NCBI GenBank assembly: GCA_005878635.1
Contig: VBLS01000029.1
Location: 1 to 18,130 of the forward strand
DNA: 18,130 nucleotides
Origin: Methanobacteriota archaeon
Lineage (GTDB): Archaea; Thermoplasmatota; Thermoplasmata; RBG-16-68-12
Direction of reading: 5' to 3'
A program made the translations under genes and the position numbers. The notes beneath the pieces were generated by a model. That model did no database searches, was not told the DNA's origin, and worked only from the letters and a program-made list of their open reading frames with translations. Below are positions 6,711 to 14,113 of this stretch, piece by piece. Positions within the stretch are counted from its first letter, which is position 1. Each line of letters starts with the position of its first letter.

Positions 6711-8111
6711 ATGGGCCGTCAGGTCGACGTCCTCGTGATCGGGGCGGGCCCGGGCGGCTATCCCGCCGCGATCCGGGCGGCGCAGCTCGGGAAACGAGTT
6801 CTCCTGGTGGAACGGGACAAACTCGGCGGCGAATGTCTGAATTATGGCTGCATCCCGAGCAAGGCGCTGATCCACACCGCGGGCATTGTGCACGCCTTGG
6901 AGCAGGCGGCCGAACGTGGGGTCGAGGCGGGGCCGGTCAAGGTCGATATGGGACGCCTGCAGCAGTGGAAGACGTCCGTCGTCCAGCGCCTCTCGAACGG
7001 GGTCGGCCAACTCTGCAAAGGAAACAAGGTCGAGGTGGTGATGGGCGACGCCTCCTTCACGGCACCTGGGAAGGCCGCGGTCCGGACGCCCGCGGGGACC
7101 GAAGAGGTCGAGTTCAAGGACGCCATCATCGCGACGGGCGGGAGGCCATCGGACCTCCCGATGTTTCGGTTCGACGGCAAGCGGGTCCTGAGCACGAAAG
7201 AGGCGCTCGAGCTGCCGCGGATCCCGCTCAATCTCGCCGTGATCGGCGGCGGGATCTCCGGCTTGGAGATCGGCACCTTCTACGCCAAGCTCGGTACCCG
7301 CGTCGTCGTCGTTGAGATCTTGGACCAGCTGCTCCCTGGCACGGATCCCGAGGCCGTGCGGATCGTCGCCCGCCGGCTGCAGAAGTTCGGCGTGGAAGTC
7401 CACACGAAGTCACAGGCCCGAGGGTGGCGCATCGATAAAGACCAGACGGTCATCGACATCCAGACGCCGGAGGGACTCATCGCCCGGCGGGCCGACGTCG
7501 TGCTCGTCGCGGTCGGCCGCCGGCCGAACACGGATGAGCTGCACGCGGACCAGGCGGGGGTCGAGTTCGGACCGCGAGGGTATGTCAAGGCCGACCGCCA
7601 GCTGCGCACCTCGAATCCCCACGTCTACGCTGTCGGCGACGTCGTCGGGCCCCCGTTCTTGGCCCACAAGGCGACGAAGGAAGGCCTCACCGCGGCGGAG
7701 GTGATCGCGGGACATCCCGCGGAACTCGACTACCGCGCCCTGCCGGCGGCCATCTTCACCGATCCCGAGATCGCGACCGTCGGGCTGCAGGAGCCCGAGG
7801 CGACCGCCCAAGGTCGGAAGGTCCGAATCGGGAAGGTTCCTTTCGCCGCCATCGGTCGGGCCCTGACGACCGGGGAGTCCGACGGCTTCGTGAAGCTCCT
7901 CGCGGATCCGTCGACGAACATCCTCCTGGGCGCGACGATCGTAGGCCCGGACGCGAGCGACCTGATCAGCGAGCTCGCCCTCGCCATCGAGATGGGCGCC
8001 TCGATCGCGGACATCGCCCTCACGATCCATCCGCATCCGACCTTGCCCGAGGCGATCATGGAGAGCGCCGAGGCGGCCCTCGGCGAGGCGATCCACGTGC
8101 TGAATCGCTGA
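6711..8111 (+). CDS. lpdA: Dihydrolipoamide dehydrogenase (E3)
   Basis: The 466-aa flavoprotein disulfide reductase that reoxidises dihydrolipoyl-E2 using NAD+. The FAD-binding GAGPGG (11-16) is followed by the redox disulfide Cys42/Cys47 in GGECLNYGCIPSK. The NAD-binding motif GGGISG is at 179-184, and the second FAD contact reads VYAVGDVVGPP. The C-terminal dimerisation domain carries the active-site His442-Glu447 pair in HPHPTLPEA. All catalytic elements are intact and length is normal. It is placed directly before lipB (4 nt between stop and start), and after the beta-propeller gene that separates it from E2. The strong dehydrogenase neighbourhood supports lipoamide dehydrogenase rather than mercuric or glutathione reductase. 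Confidence 0.96.
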   Translation: MGRQVDVLVIGAGPGGYPAAIRAAQLGKRVLLVERDKLGGECLNYGCIPSKALIHTAGIVHALEQAAERGVEAGPVKVDMGRLQQWKTSVVQRLSNGVGQLCKGNKVEVVMGDASFTAPGKAAVRTPAGTEEVEFKDAIIATGGRPSDLPMFRFDGKRVLSTKEALELPRIPLNLAVIGGGISGLEIGTFYAKLGTRVVVVEILDQLLPGTDPEAVRIVARRLQKFGVEVHTKSQARGWRIDKDQTVIDIQTPEGLIARRADVVLVAVGRRPNTDELHADQAGVEFGPRGYVKADRQLRTSNPHVYAVGDVVGPPFLAHKATKEGLTAAEVIAGHPAELDYRALPAAIFTDPEIATVGLQEPEATAQGRKVRIGKVPFAAIGRALTTGESDGFVKLLADPSTNILLGATIVGPDASDLISELALAIEMGASIADIALTIHPHPTLPEAIMESAEAALGEAIHVLNR

Positions 8112-8115
8112 GACC

Positions 8116-8835
8116 ATGTTGGCGACGACGGAAGGGGAACGTCCGATCCTCATTGTGCGGGACGCGTGGTTACTCGACCTTGGACGGCGGCCCTACCGCG
8201 AGGTCTGGGAATGGCAGAAGTCGCTCGTCGATCGGCGGGCGGACGACCGGATCCCTGACGGACTCATCTTGGTCGAGCACGAGCCGATCGCAACGTTGGG
8301 ACGCCGCGGGAAGCGGGAGGACGTCCTCGACCCGAGCCTCGAGATCGTCGAGGTGGAACGCGGTGGCGAGGCGACGTACCACGGGCCGGGACAGTTGGTC
8401 GGCTATCCCATCCTCAAACTCCCGGACCGCCTGGAGGTGAAGCAGCTCGTCACGGACCTCGAGGAAGTCCTGATCCGGACGTGCCGCGACTTCGGGATCG
8501 AGGCGACCCGGGAGGGACCGGACCGCGGCGTGTGGGTCGGCGGCAAGAAAATCGCATCGATCGGACTTGCGGTGCGGCGCAGCGTGACCTTTCACGGGTT
8601 CGCCCTCAACGTGACGACGGACCTCCGGGAGTTCCTCAAGATCCGTCCGTGCGGCCACGACGGAGGCATCATGACCTCGATGGCCGAATGCCTCGGCCGA
8701 GGGATTGACCTGGAGGACGTGAAGGCCTCGGTGATCGCCCATTTCCAGGGGGTTTTCGGCTTCACCTTGCGGCGCGTCGACGTCAGCGAGCTTCTGCGGG
8801 AACGACCCGCCGATCAGAAGCGTCGCCGCCCTTGA
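8116..8835 (+). CDS. lipB: Lipoyl(octanoyl) transferase LipB
   Basis: A 239-aa octanoyltransferase that moves the octanoyl group, normally from acyl carrier protein, to the lipoyl domain lysine; LipA then inserts sulfur. Family signatures are intact: RGGEATYHGPGQ (82-93), the catalytic lysine in GGKKIASIG (Lys145), FHGFALNV (159-166) and the catalytic cysteine in IRPCGHDGG (Cys179). The Cys/Lys dyad and the absence of an adenylate-forming domain separate it from LplA lipoate ligases. It starts 4 nt after the E3 stop and is presumably co-transcribed. Its 3' end overlaps the convergent etfA gene by 53 bp (8783-8835). The basic tail DQKRRRP lies within that overlap. Confidence 0.93.
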   Translation: MLATTEGERPILIVRDAWLLDLGRRPYREVWEWQKSLVDRRADDRIPDGLILVEHEPIATLGRRGKREDVLDPSLEIVEVERGGEATYHGPGQLVGYPILKLPDRLEVKQLVTDLEEVLIRTCRDFGIEATREGPDRGVWVGGKKIASIGLAVRRSVTFHGFALNVTTDLREFLKIRPCGHDGGIMTSMAECLGRGIDLEDVKASVIAHFQGVFGFTLRRVDVSELLRERPADQKRRRP

Positions 8836-9850
8836 GCGCGTCGAGTTGGCGGATCAATTCCGGGACGACCTCGAACAGGTCGCCGACGATCCCGTAGTCG
8901 GCGATTTCGAACAGCGGCGCCTTCGGGTCGATGTTGATGACGAGGATCTTCTCCGACTCCTGCATCCCGGCGAGGTGCTGGACGGCGCCGCTGATGCCGA
9001 CCGCGATGTAGAGCTTGGGCCGCACCGTCATCCCGGTCTGTCCGACCTGGAGGGTCTTCGGGACCCATCCGCTGTCGACGGCCTTGCGCGACGCGGCAAC
9101 CGCTCCGCCGAGCCGATCCGCGAGCTCTTGCAACAAGGCGAAGTTCTTCGGGTCGGCGAGACCGTATCCTCCGCTCACGACGATGTCGGCCTCCTCGGGC
9201 CGCAGGCCCCCTTCCTTCGTGAACTCCTCGAACTCCAGGAGCGTTGCGTCGACATCCTGCGGTTTCAACTCGACCGCCTCCCGGACGATCTCACCGCGAC
9301 GATCCGGATTGTGCGGCGGCGCGACGAACACGTTCCGCCGGACGGAGGCCATCTGTGGCCGGTGCTTCTTGCACAGGATGTGGGCCAGGCTTTTCCCGCC
9401 GAAACTTGGCCGGATCATGTCGAGGTTGCCTTCGGCGTCGATGTCGAACTTGACGCAATCCGCGGCGAGCCCGGTCTCCAGGATCGCATGGAGGCGTCCG
9501 CCGAGGTCCCGACCGTTCTTCGAGGCGCCGAAGAGCACGATCTCCGGCTTGTGCCTCCGGATGAGCTGCGCCATCACCTGGGCGTACGGACGCGATCGAT
9601 AGATCTCGAGGATCGGATCGTCCACGACAATCACGCGATCGAGGCCGTAGCCGATCGCTTGCTCGGCGAGCGCGTCCACGCCGTTCCCTGGGAGGATTCC
9701 GGTGAGGGGTGTCCCCCGCAGGTCGGCGAGCCGCCGCCCTTCGCCGATCAGTTGCGTGCTCACGTCGCGGAGGTGCCCCGCGCGTCCCTCCAGGAAGACC
9801 CACACCCCGCGGAAGTGGGACTTGTCCTCCAGCCCATGGCCGTCCGTCAC
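8783..9850 (-). CDS. etfA: Electron transfer flavoprotein, alpha subunit (FixB-like)
   Basis: A 355-aa FAD-binding ETF alpha subunit, which with EtfB carries electrons to ETF:quinone oxidoreductase. The C-terminal FAD domain is well conserved: SRKAVDSGW (254-262), LQVGQTGMTVRPKLYIAVGI, SGAVQHLAGM and INIDPKAPLFEIADYGIVGD. The N-terminal domain has the usual nucleotide-binding-like fold (VWVFLEGRAG, IEIVLFGASKNGRDLGGRL-like block). An oddity is that the common SGGRGL motif reads SGGYGL, with Tyr229 where Arg is usual. Start is GTG (complement of 9848-9850), overlapping the etfB stop as GTGA and preceded by a very good ribosome binding site GGGTGATC. It is the last gene of the V4R-fixC-etfB-etfA run, and it overlaps lipB tail to tail. 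Confidence 0.94.
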   Translation of the reverse strand: MTDGHGLEDKSHFRGVWVFLEGRAGHLRDVSTQLIGEGRRLADLRGTPLTGILPGNGVDALAEQAIGYGLDRVIVVDDPILEIYRSRPYAQVMAQLIRRHKPEIVLFGASKNGRDLGGRLHAILETGLAADCVKFDIDAEGNLDMIRPSFGGKSLAHILCKKHRPQMASVRRNVFVAPPHNPDRRGEIVREAVELKPQDVDATLLEFEEFTKEGGLRPEEADIVVSGGYGLADPKNFALLQELADRLGGAVAASRKAVDSGWVPKTLQVGQTGMTVRPKLYIAVGISGAVQHLAGMQESEKILVINIDPKAPLFEIADYGIVGDLFEVVPELIRQLDALKGGDASDRRVVPAEAR

Positions 9851-10671
9851 GGCACGATCACCCGGTCCCGGATCAGGGCCTCGAGGAGGGCCCGCACGGT
9901 TTCCTTCGGTTCTCCGGAAAACATGTGGCCCGCCCGCGCCGGGAGGCGGATCGTGTCCACCTTCGCGACGATCGTCGGGGAGTTCAGCAACCCGACCTTC
10001 TTCGGGTCGATGCCGACGTCGGCGCACGACCAGTGCGCGATGACGCCGCCGCGCTTGACCCGGATCTTGCCGGTCAACGTGGGAGCGCGGGGCTTGTTGC
10101 ATCCGAAGTTCACGGTGCAGAGGGACGGCATCGACGTCTGCCACCATTCGGTCCCGTCTTCCGCCGTGCGGCGCGCGCGCACGGTGCCATCGACGATGCG
10201 GATCTCGGAAACGTACGTGATCTGGGGGAGGTCGAGGTGGCCCGCGATGCCGGGGCCGACGTGACCCGTGGAGGCGTCCGTGGTCTCTTCGCCGGTCAGG
10301 ATGAGATCGTACCCGCCGATCTTCTGGATCGTCTCGCTCAGGGCGTAGGCCGTCGGGACGGTATCGGAACCGCCAAGGATCCGGTCCGTCAGGAGGACCG
10401 CCCGGTCCGCGCCCATCGCCACCGCCCGCTCGAGGCTCTCGTCGAAGGAGGTAGGGCCCATGGAGAGGACGACGACCTCGGCCGCGTGCCGGTCCTTCAG
10501 GGTGAGGGCGATCTCCAGGGCGTTCGCATCCGGAGGGTTGATCTCACTCGGCACGCCAACGCGCTTGAGGGTCTGGGTGACCGGATCGACTTGGAGCTCC
10601 TGCGCTTTCGGGACCTGCTTGATGCACACGAGGATTCGCAGCGGGCATTTGTTCGGAGTCGCGGCGCTCAC
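9847..10671 (-). CDS. etfB: Electron transfer flavoprotein, beta subunit (FixA-like)
   Basis: A 274-aa ETF beta subunit. Characteristic blocks are ILVCIKQVP near the N-terminus, EINPPDANALEIALTLKD, VVVLSMGP, ERAVAMGADRAVLLTD, LILTGEETTDASTGHVGPGI (the nucleotide-binding region usually written with DGDTxQVGP) and ARTAED-type linker sequences. The protein ends in a C-terminal arm that normally wraps the alpha subunit. Start is GTG (complement of 10669-10671), forming a GTGA overlap with the fixC stop; an identical overlap joins it to etfA, so coupled translation is likely. Association with fixC and fixX points to the FixABCX/EtfABCX class, some of which bifurcate electrons from NADH; whether this one does cannot be told from sequence by eye. 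Confidence 0.93.
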   Translation of the reverse strand: MSAATPNKCPLRILVCIKQVPKAQELQVDPVTQTLKRVGVPSEINPPDANALEIALTLKDRHAAEVVVLSMGPTSFDESLERAVAMGADRAVLLTDRILGGSDTVPTAYALSETIQKIGGYDLILTGEETTDASTGHVGPGIAGHLDLPQITYVSEIRIVDGTVRARRTAEDGTEWWQTSMPSLCTVNFGCNKPRAPTLTGKIRVKRGGVIAHWSCADVGIDPKKVGLLNSPTIVAKVDTIRLPARAGHMFSGEPKETVRALLEALIRDRVIVP

Positions 10672-11973
10672 ATCGATCGGGCCCCCTGCAGGAGGTCCAG
10701 GAGGAGCTTCCACTTCGGGACCTCCGCCGCGCCCGCCTCTCGCAAGACGATGTCCGCGAGGCGCTCCTTCCCCCTGCCGTCCACGGTGTACAGGCGCTCC
10801 GCAATCTCGAGTAACATCCGCGGGTAGACGTCGAAGAGACGCTCGTTCTTCATGTAGAGGGGCGCACGCCGGAAACGTTCCAGGTCGGTGAGGACGTTCC
10901 TCGACCGGAGGAATTTCTCGTAGACCGCGAGGTTCGCCGCGCGCATGCCGCCCGCCGCGCGAGCCGCCTCGACGGCCTCCCCCGCGGCCATCCCGGAGGC
11001 GATCGCGAGGTCGACGCCGCGAAAGGTGTAGCCGTTGTTGATCAGGAATCCCGCGGCGTCGCCGGCGACCAGGACACCGTCCCCCCAGAGCCGCGGCATC
11101 ATGCCCGCCCCGAGCTCCGGGACCAGATGCGCGCTGTACTCCGTCACCTTGCCGCCGCGGATCCACCGCTGGACGGCGGGATGCATCCGGAACCGCGTCT
11201 GGACCTCCGGGATCTCGACCTTCTCCCGTGCCAGATCCTCCGACGACACGACCAGGCCGAGCGAAATCGTGGACTGATTGGTGTAGAGGAAGCCTCCACC
11301 TCGGAGGCCCAGCGAGGCCTGCCCGGCGAAGACGAAGGCCGCGCCCTCCTTGTCCCCGAGGCCGAACCGCTCTTGGATCGTCTCGGCGGGGACCTCAATC
11401 GTCTCCTTGACCCCGATGGACACCTCGCGGGGCTCCAGGTCCGCCTTGAGGCCCGCGCCGCGCGTCAGGACCGACGTCGCTCCTTCCGCGATGACCACGA
11501 CGTCTGCGGCGACGCGGTCGTTCGGGGCGACGAGGACTCCGCGGATCCGTCCGTCTTCTTGCCAGAGGCCGTCGACGCGAATCCCCGTCACGAGGACCGC
11601 CCCCGCCTCCTGCGCCTTCTTCGCGAGCCACCCGTCGAACTTCGCCCTCAGCGCCGTGAAGCTGGCGCTCCGACCTTGACCGAGCTTCGGCGAATCGAAC
11701 GAGATCGTGAGGGCAGTGTCCTCGGTGAGGAAGGCCATGTTCTCGTGGACGACGTACCGTTCGACCGGGCAATCCTTCGCCCAGTCCGGGAGCCCAGTCC
11801 GGGACCAGGTCGTGGAGGGCCCAGGAGTAGATGCGGCCGCCGAACATCCCCTTCACGCCCGGCGACCGTCCCCGTTCCACGAGGAGCGTCGAGAAACCCT
11901 TGCGGGCGAGGGTCAGGGCGGCGGCCGAACCCGCGGGGCCCGCTCCCACGACGATGGCGTCAAAACGCTCCAC
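10668..11973 (-). pseudogene. fixC: FixC / ETF:quinone oxidoreductase flavoprotein, frameshifted by a 13-bp duplication
   Basis: A FAD-dependent ETF:quinone oxidoreductase of the FixC type, split in two frames. The N-terminal part, from GTG (complement of 11971-11973; GAGGGG ribosome binding site), reads RFDAIVVGAGPAGSAAAL, VKGMFGGRIYSW and LHDLVPDWA. It then runs into a second frame in which the FixC sequence resumes as DWAKDCPVERYVVHENMAFL, continuing through VLVAGDAAGFLINNGYTFRG to the end. The shift is at an exact 13-bp tandem duplication (11779-11804). Removing one copy gives 1293 nt, 431 codons, 430 aa, the normal FixC length. It is therefore either a very recent inactivating mutation or an assembly error. 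Downstream it overlaps etfB as GTGA; the flanking genes are intact. Confidence 0.9.
11779..11804 (-). repeat. 13-bp perfect tandem duplication inside fixC
   Basis: On the plus strand GCCCAGTCCGGGA occurs twice head to tail (11779-11791 and 11792-11804). Since 13 is not a multiple of three, the reading frame of fixC changes here. No other such duplication was seen in the window. Confidence 0.95.
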
Positions 11974-12029
11974 GGTCCCCTCTTCCGATGTCGGAAAAAG
12001 CAGGGCGGGTAAAAGGCTTTCCGCGAAAT

Positions 12030-12584
12030 TCACAGAGGACTCAGGGGCCGCAGCTCGAACTCGCAACGTCCGTGGCCCTGGGCCGCACACGCCGTTTCCT
12101 CGCAGAGGACTTCGCGCTCGAGGAGATTCCGTCCGAGGCCCGCGATCCATCCGGTCAGGAAATGGCACACGGGTTTCTTCGAGCTCCCGTAGGCGCGCGC
12201 CAGCGGGCTGTTGGAGACCGTCAGGACGAGGCGACCATGCTCCGGGTCGAACAAGGACATCTCCAACCGTCCCCACCCGAGGAGCGCCGATACGTCCATG
12301 AGACGTCGAGCGTTCGCCAGCGTCAGGGGCGCCCGCGTCGACAGGACCGACTCCAAGGGATTCATCCCCTCCTGGGCACTCCGTTCGCCGGAGAGATACA
12401 GGATGCCCTTCGACGACCCGCCAATCGTCAACTCGAGCTGCCTCTGGATATTCACGATCGCCTCCGGCCGGTTCGCGTTGGCCTCCAAGGCGGCCGCGAG
12501 GAACTCCCTCGCCCCTTGGGGACTGAGGTCGGAAAGGTCCGCGGTCAAGTCGATCGTGGAAGCTCTCCGGTCGCGGGCGGGCAT
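12030..12584 (-). CDS. V4R-domain protein, possible ligand-binding regulator
   Basis: A 184-aa soluble protein. The C-terminal half is a V4R (4-vinyl reductase-like) domain: SSKKPVCHFLTGWIAGLG, then a three-residue-spaced ETACAAQGHGRCEFEL, the classic Cys/Gly/Cys signature of this small-molecule-binding fold. The N-terminal half is helical (LSPQGAREFLAAALEANANR) and has no recognised DNA-binding motif. V4R domains occur in XylR-type regulators and bacteriochlorophyll/4-vinyl reductases; as a lone domain in archaea they are often of unknown role. It is the first gene on the strand that continues with fixC, etfB and etfA (56-nt gap to fixC), so a regulatory link to that set is possible but unproven. 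ATG 12584 is chosen over an upstream in-frame ATG (12725) because a TATA-like box (12609-12615) lies 28 nt before it. Confidence 0.75.
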   Translation of the reverse strand: MPARDRRASTIDLTADLSDLSPQGAREFLAAALEANANRPEAIVNIQRQLELTIGGSSKGILYLSGERSAQEGMNPLESVLSTRAPLTLANARRLMDVSALLGWGRLEMSLFDPEHGRLVLTVSNSPLARAYGSSKKPVCHFLTGWIAGLGRNLLEREVLCEETACAAQGHGRCEFELRPLSPL

Positions 12585-12589
12585 AGGTC

Positions 12590-12600
12590 GGAACCGTTCC
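12590..12600. repeat. 11-bp inverted repeat at the predicted start site of the V4R gene
   Basis: GGAACCGTTCC has two 5-bp arms around one base. It lies between the TATA-like box (12609-12615) and the V4R ATG, a position where a repressor would block transcription. A related GAACCGTTC recurs inside fixX near 12828, so chance cannot be excluded. Confidence 0.3.
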
Positions 12601-12608
12601 TGTCGACG

Positions 12609-12615
12609 AAATATG
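12609..12615 (-). promoter_or_regulatory. TATA-like box of the V4R gene (leaderless spacing)
   Basis: On the minus strand CATATTT is centred 28 nt upstream of the ATG at 12584. A second A/T-rich element, CTATATGATA (complement of about 12641-12650), lies further upstream and could serve either strand. Confidence 0.45.
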
Positions 12616-12707
12616 CGGCGGACCGCGGCGATCCCGACCGTATCATATAGAAGGTTTCCTCCTGGTTGCCTCCCCTGATAATGGGCTCGTCCGGAGACTC
12701 CCAACCC

Positions 12708-12714
12708 TTTATTA
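12708..12714 (+). promoter_or_regulatory. TATA-like box of fixX
   Basis: TTTATTA is centred about 32 nt upstream of ATG 12743, giving a predicted leader of about 5 nt. The region 12585-12742 between the divergent V4R and fixX genes therefore appears to hold promoters facing both ways. Confidence 0.5.
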
Positions 12715-12742
12715 CCCGACCCCATCTTTCGACGACGACCGG

Positions 12743-13057
12743 ATGCCGGAACCCCCGAAAGCGGATGCGTCGAAGCCCTTGACGGTAGACGATCGCGTCG
12801 GCCTCGATCGGTTCGAATTCGACGAAGAACCGTTCATCACCGTCGACACCGACGTGTGCCGCACCTGCGACACGAAGCCTTGCCTGTACGTGTGCCCGTC
12901 CAAGGTGTATCGCCTCGAGAAAGAGGAACTCGTGTACAACACGGAGGGTTGCATCGAACTCGGTGCATGCGCGATCGTCTGCAAGCATCTCGGCAAGAAC
13001 GCGATCCACTGGAGTTATCCGCGGGGGTCGTACGGCGTCGAATTCCGGTTCGGCTGA
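12743..13057 (+). CDS. fixX: FixX-type ferredoxin-like iron-sulfur protein
   Basis: A 104-aa protein of the FixX family, which carries the iron-sulfur cluster that works with FixC (the equivalent domain is fused to the C-terminus of mitochondrial ETF:QO). Eight cysteines-rich blocks are visible: C39-x2-C42-x4-C47-x3-C51-Pro, then C70-x5-C76-x3-C80. The C-terminus AIHWSYPRGSYGVEFRFG matches the diagnostic IxWxYPxGGxGVxxRFG end of FixX closely. Unlike the usual fixABCX order, it is on the opposite strand from fixC and separated from it by the V4R gene, so it has its own promoter. There are seven cysteines in these blocks; a standard FixX is thought to hold one [4Fe-4S] cluster, so not all need be ligands. 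The product would be cytoplasmic or membrane-peripheral. Confidence 0.93.
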   Translation: MPEPPKADASKPLTVDDRVGLDRFEFDEEPFITVDTDVCRTCDTKPCLYVCPSKVYRLEKEELVYNTEGCIELGACAIVCKHLGKNAIHWSYPRGSYGVEFRFG

Positions 13058-13081
13058 GACCGTTCGTCCGCATCGCGACGT

Positions 13082-13097
13082 GGGCGAGCGCTCGCCC
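13082..13097. repeat. 16-bp perfect palindrome between fixX and lipA
   Basis: GGGCGAGCGCTCGCCC equals its own reverse complement and is followed by CTTTC. In RNA it could form a short 6-bp stem with a four-base loop, ending the fixX transcript. As DNA it could be a binding site just upstream of the lipA promoter. The rest of 13058-13158 holds only the lipA promoter. Confidence 0.45.
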
Positions 13098-13120
13098 CTT
13101 TCACCAGCCTCGCGTTCGGG

Positions 13121-13133
13121 TTAGCTAGATAAG
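13121..13133 (+). promoter_or_regulatory. TATA-like element of lipA
   Basis: TTAGCTAGATAAG is the most A/T-rich stretch of this region, centred about 30 nt before ATG 13159. No Shine-Dalgarno sequence precedes the ATG, which fits a near-leaderless archaeal mRNA. Confidence 0.5.
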
Positions 13134-13158
13134 CAGCCTCCGCTTTGTCAACGCGCCG

Positions 13159-14052
13159 ATGCTCGCCGAACGGAAGCCAGAGTGGCTCCGGGTACGACCG
13201 CCGTCCGGCGAGGCATATGCGGAGCTGAAAAGTCTCTTCCGATCCTTGGACCTCCACACCGTGTGCGAGGAGGCCCACTGCCCGAACGTGTGGGAATGTT
13301 GGGGCGGCGGGACCGCGACGATCATGCTGATGGGCGACATGTGCACGCGAGGCTGCCGCTTCTGCGCGGTCGCTTCGGGGAACCCGCATGGGGTCCTGGA
13401 TCTCGACGAACCGCGGAAGGTCGCGATCGCCCTGTCCCAGATGGACCTCGCTTACGTCGTCCTGACGTCGGTCGATCGAGACGACCTCGCCGACGGCGGC
13501 GCGGCGCATTTCGCGAGGGCCGTGCGGGAGATCAAGGCCCGCCGGCCCGACATGCTCGTCGAGGCCCTCATCCCCGATTTCCAGGGAGACCTCGACGCCG
13601 TCCGAACGGTCGTCGACGCGGGCGTGGACGTGCTCGACCACAACCTCGAGACCGTGGAACGATTGCAAGCGGTCGTTCGCGACCGCCGGGCGAACTATGC
13701 CCAGAGCCTTTCGGTCCTCCGCGGGGCCAAGGCGATGCGGGCCGGACTCTTCACGAAGTCGTCCCTGATGCTCGGCCTCGGCGAGACCCGCGCGGAGGTG
13801 CTCCAGGCGATGCGGGATCTCCGTGCAGCCGGCGTGGACATCGTGACCCTCGGCCAGTACTTGCGTCCGAGCGGATGGCACCTCCCGGTCCAAGAGTTCG
13901 TGCCTCCCGAGGCTTTCGACCGCCTCCGCGAGGCCGGAGAGGCGATGGGCTTCGCCTACGTGGCCGCCGGGCCCCTCGTGCGCTCGTCCTACCGGGCCGG
14001 CGAGTTCTTCGCCGAGAAGATGATCCGGGGCGACCCGGATCGGAGGGGGTGA
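13159..14052 (+). CDS. lipA: Lipoyl synthase LipA (radical SAM)
   Basis: A 297-aa radical SAM enzyme that inserts two sulfurs into octanoyl-E2 to make the lipoyl group. Both clusters are visible. The auxiliary cluster is C36-x4-C41-x5-C47 (TVCEEAHCPNVWEC), and the radical SAM cluster is C62-x3-C66-x2-C69 (CTRGCRFC). The C-terminal RSSY (275-278), whose Ser ligates the auxiliary cluster, is intact. Other signatures include LTSVDRDDLADGGA and LGQYLRPS. It is thus a classical LipA rather than the two-protein LipS1/LipS2 type known from some archaea. It is followed by E1-alpha copy 2, probably co-transcribed. With lipB beside E3 upstream, the locus encodes the complete two-step lipoate assembly route. 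Confidence 0.96.
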   Translation: MLAERKPEWLRVRPPSGEAYAELKSLFRSLDLHTVCEEAHCPNVWECWGGGTATIMLMGDMCTRGCRFCAVASGNPHGVLDLDEPRKVAIALSQMDLAYVVLTSVDRDDLADGGAAHFARAVREIKARRPDMLVEALIPDFQGDLDAVRTVVDAGVDVLDHNLETVERLQAVVRDRRANYAQSLSVLRGAKAMRAGLFTKSSLMLGLGETRAEVLQAMRDLRAAGVDIVTLGQYLRPSGWHLPVQEFVPPEAFDRLREAGEAMGFAYVAAGPLVRSSYRAGEFFAEKMIRGDPDRRG

Positions 14053-14113
14053 GAGGACGACCGAGGAGAGCCTCCTGCGCATCGTCGACGTCGACGGGAC
14101 GTACGATTCGAAG

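Noticed and set aside
8846..10264. Long plus-strand open frame (472 codons) across etfA/etfB
   Set aside because: It is antisense to two strongly conserved genes and shows no family signature.
11127..12650. 507-codon plus-strand open frame across fixC and the V4R gene
   Set aside because: Asp/Arg/Gly-rich off-frame sequence antisense to recognised genes; no start signal.
12585..12725. N-terminal extension of the V4R protein from ATG 12725
   Set aside because: It would run through two TATA-like elements and has composition unlike the rest of the protein.
12818..12836. Palindromic TCGAATTCGA and GAACCGTTC inside fixX
   Set aside because: They fall in conserved coding sequence and are short enough to be chance.
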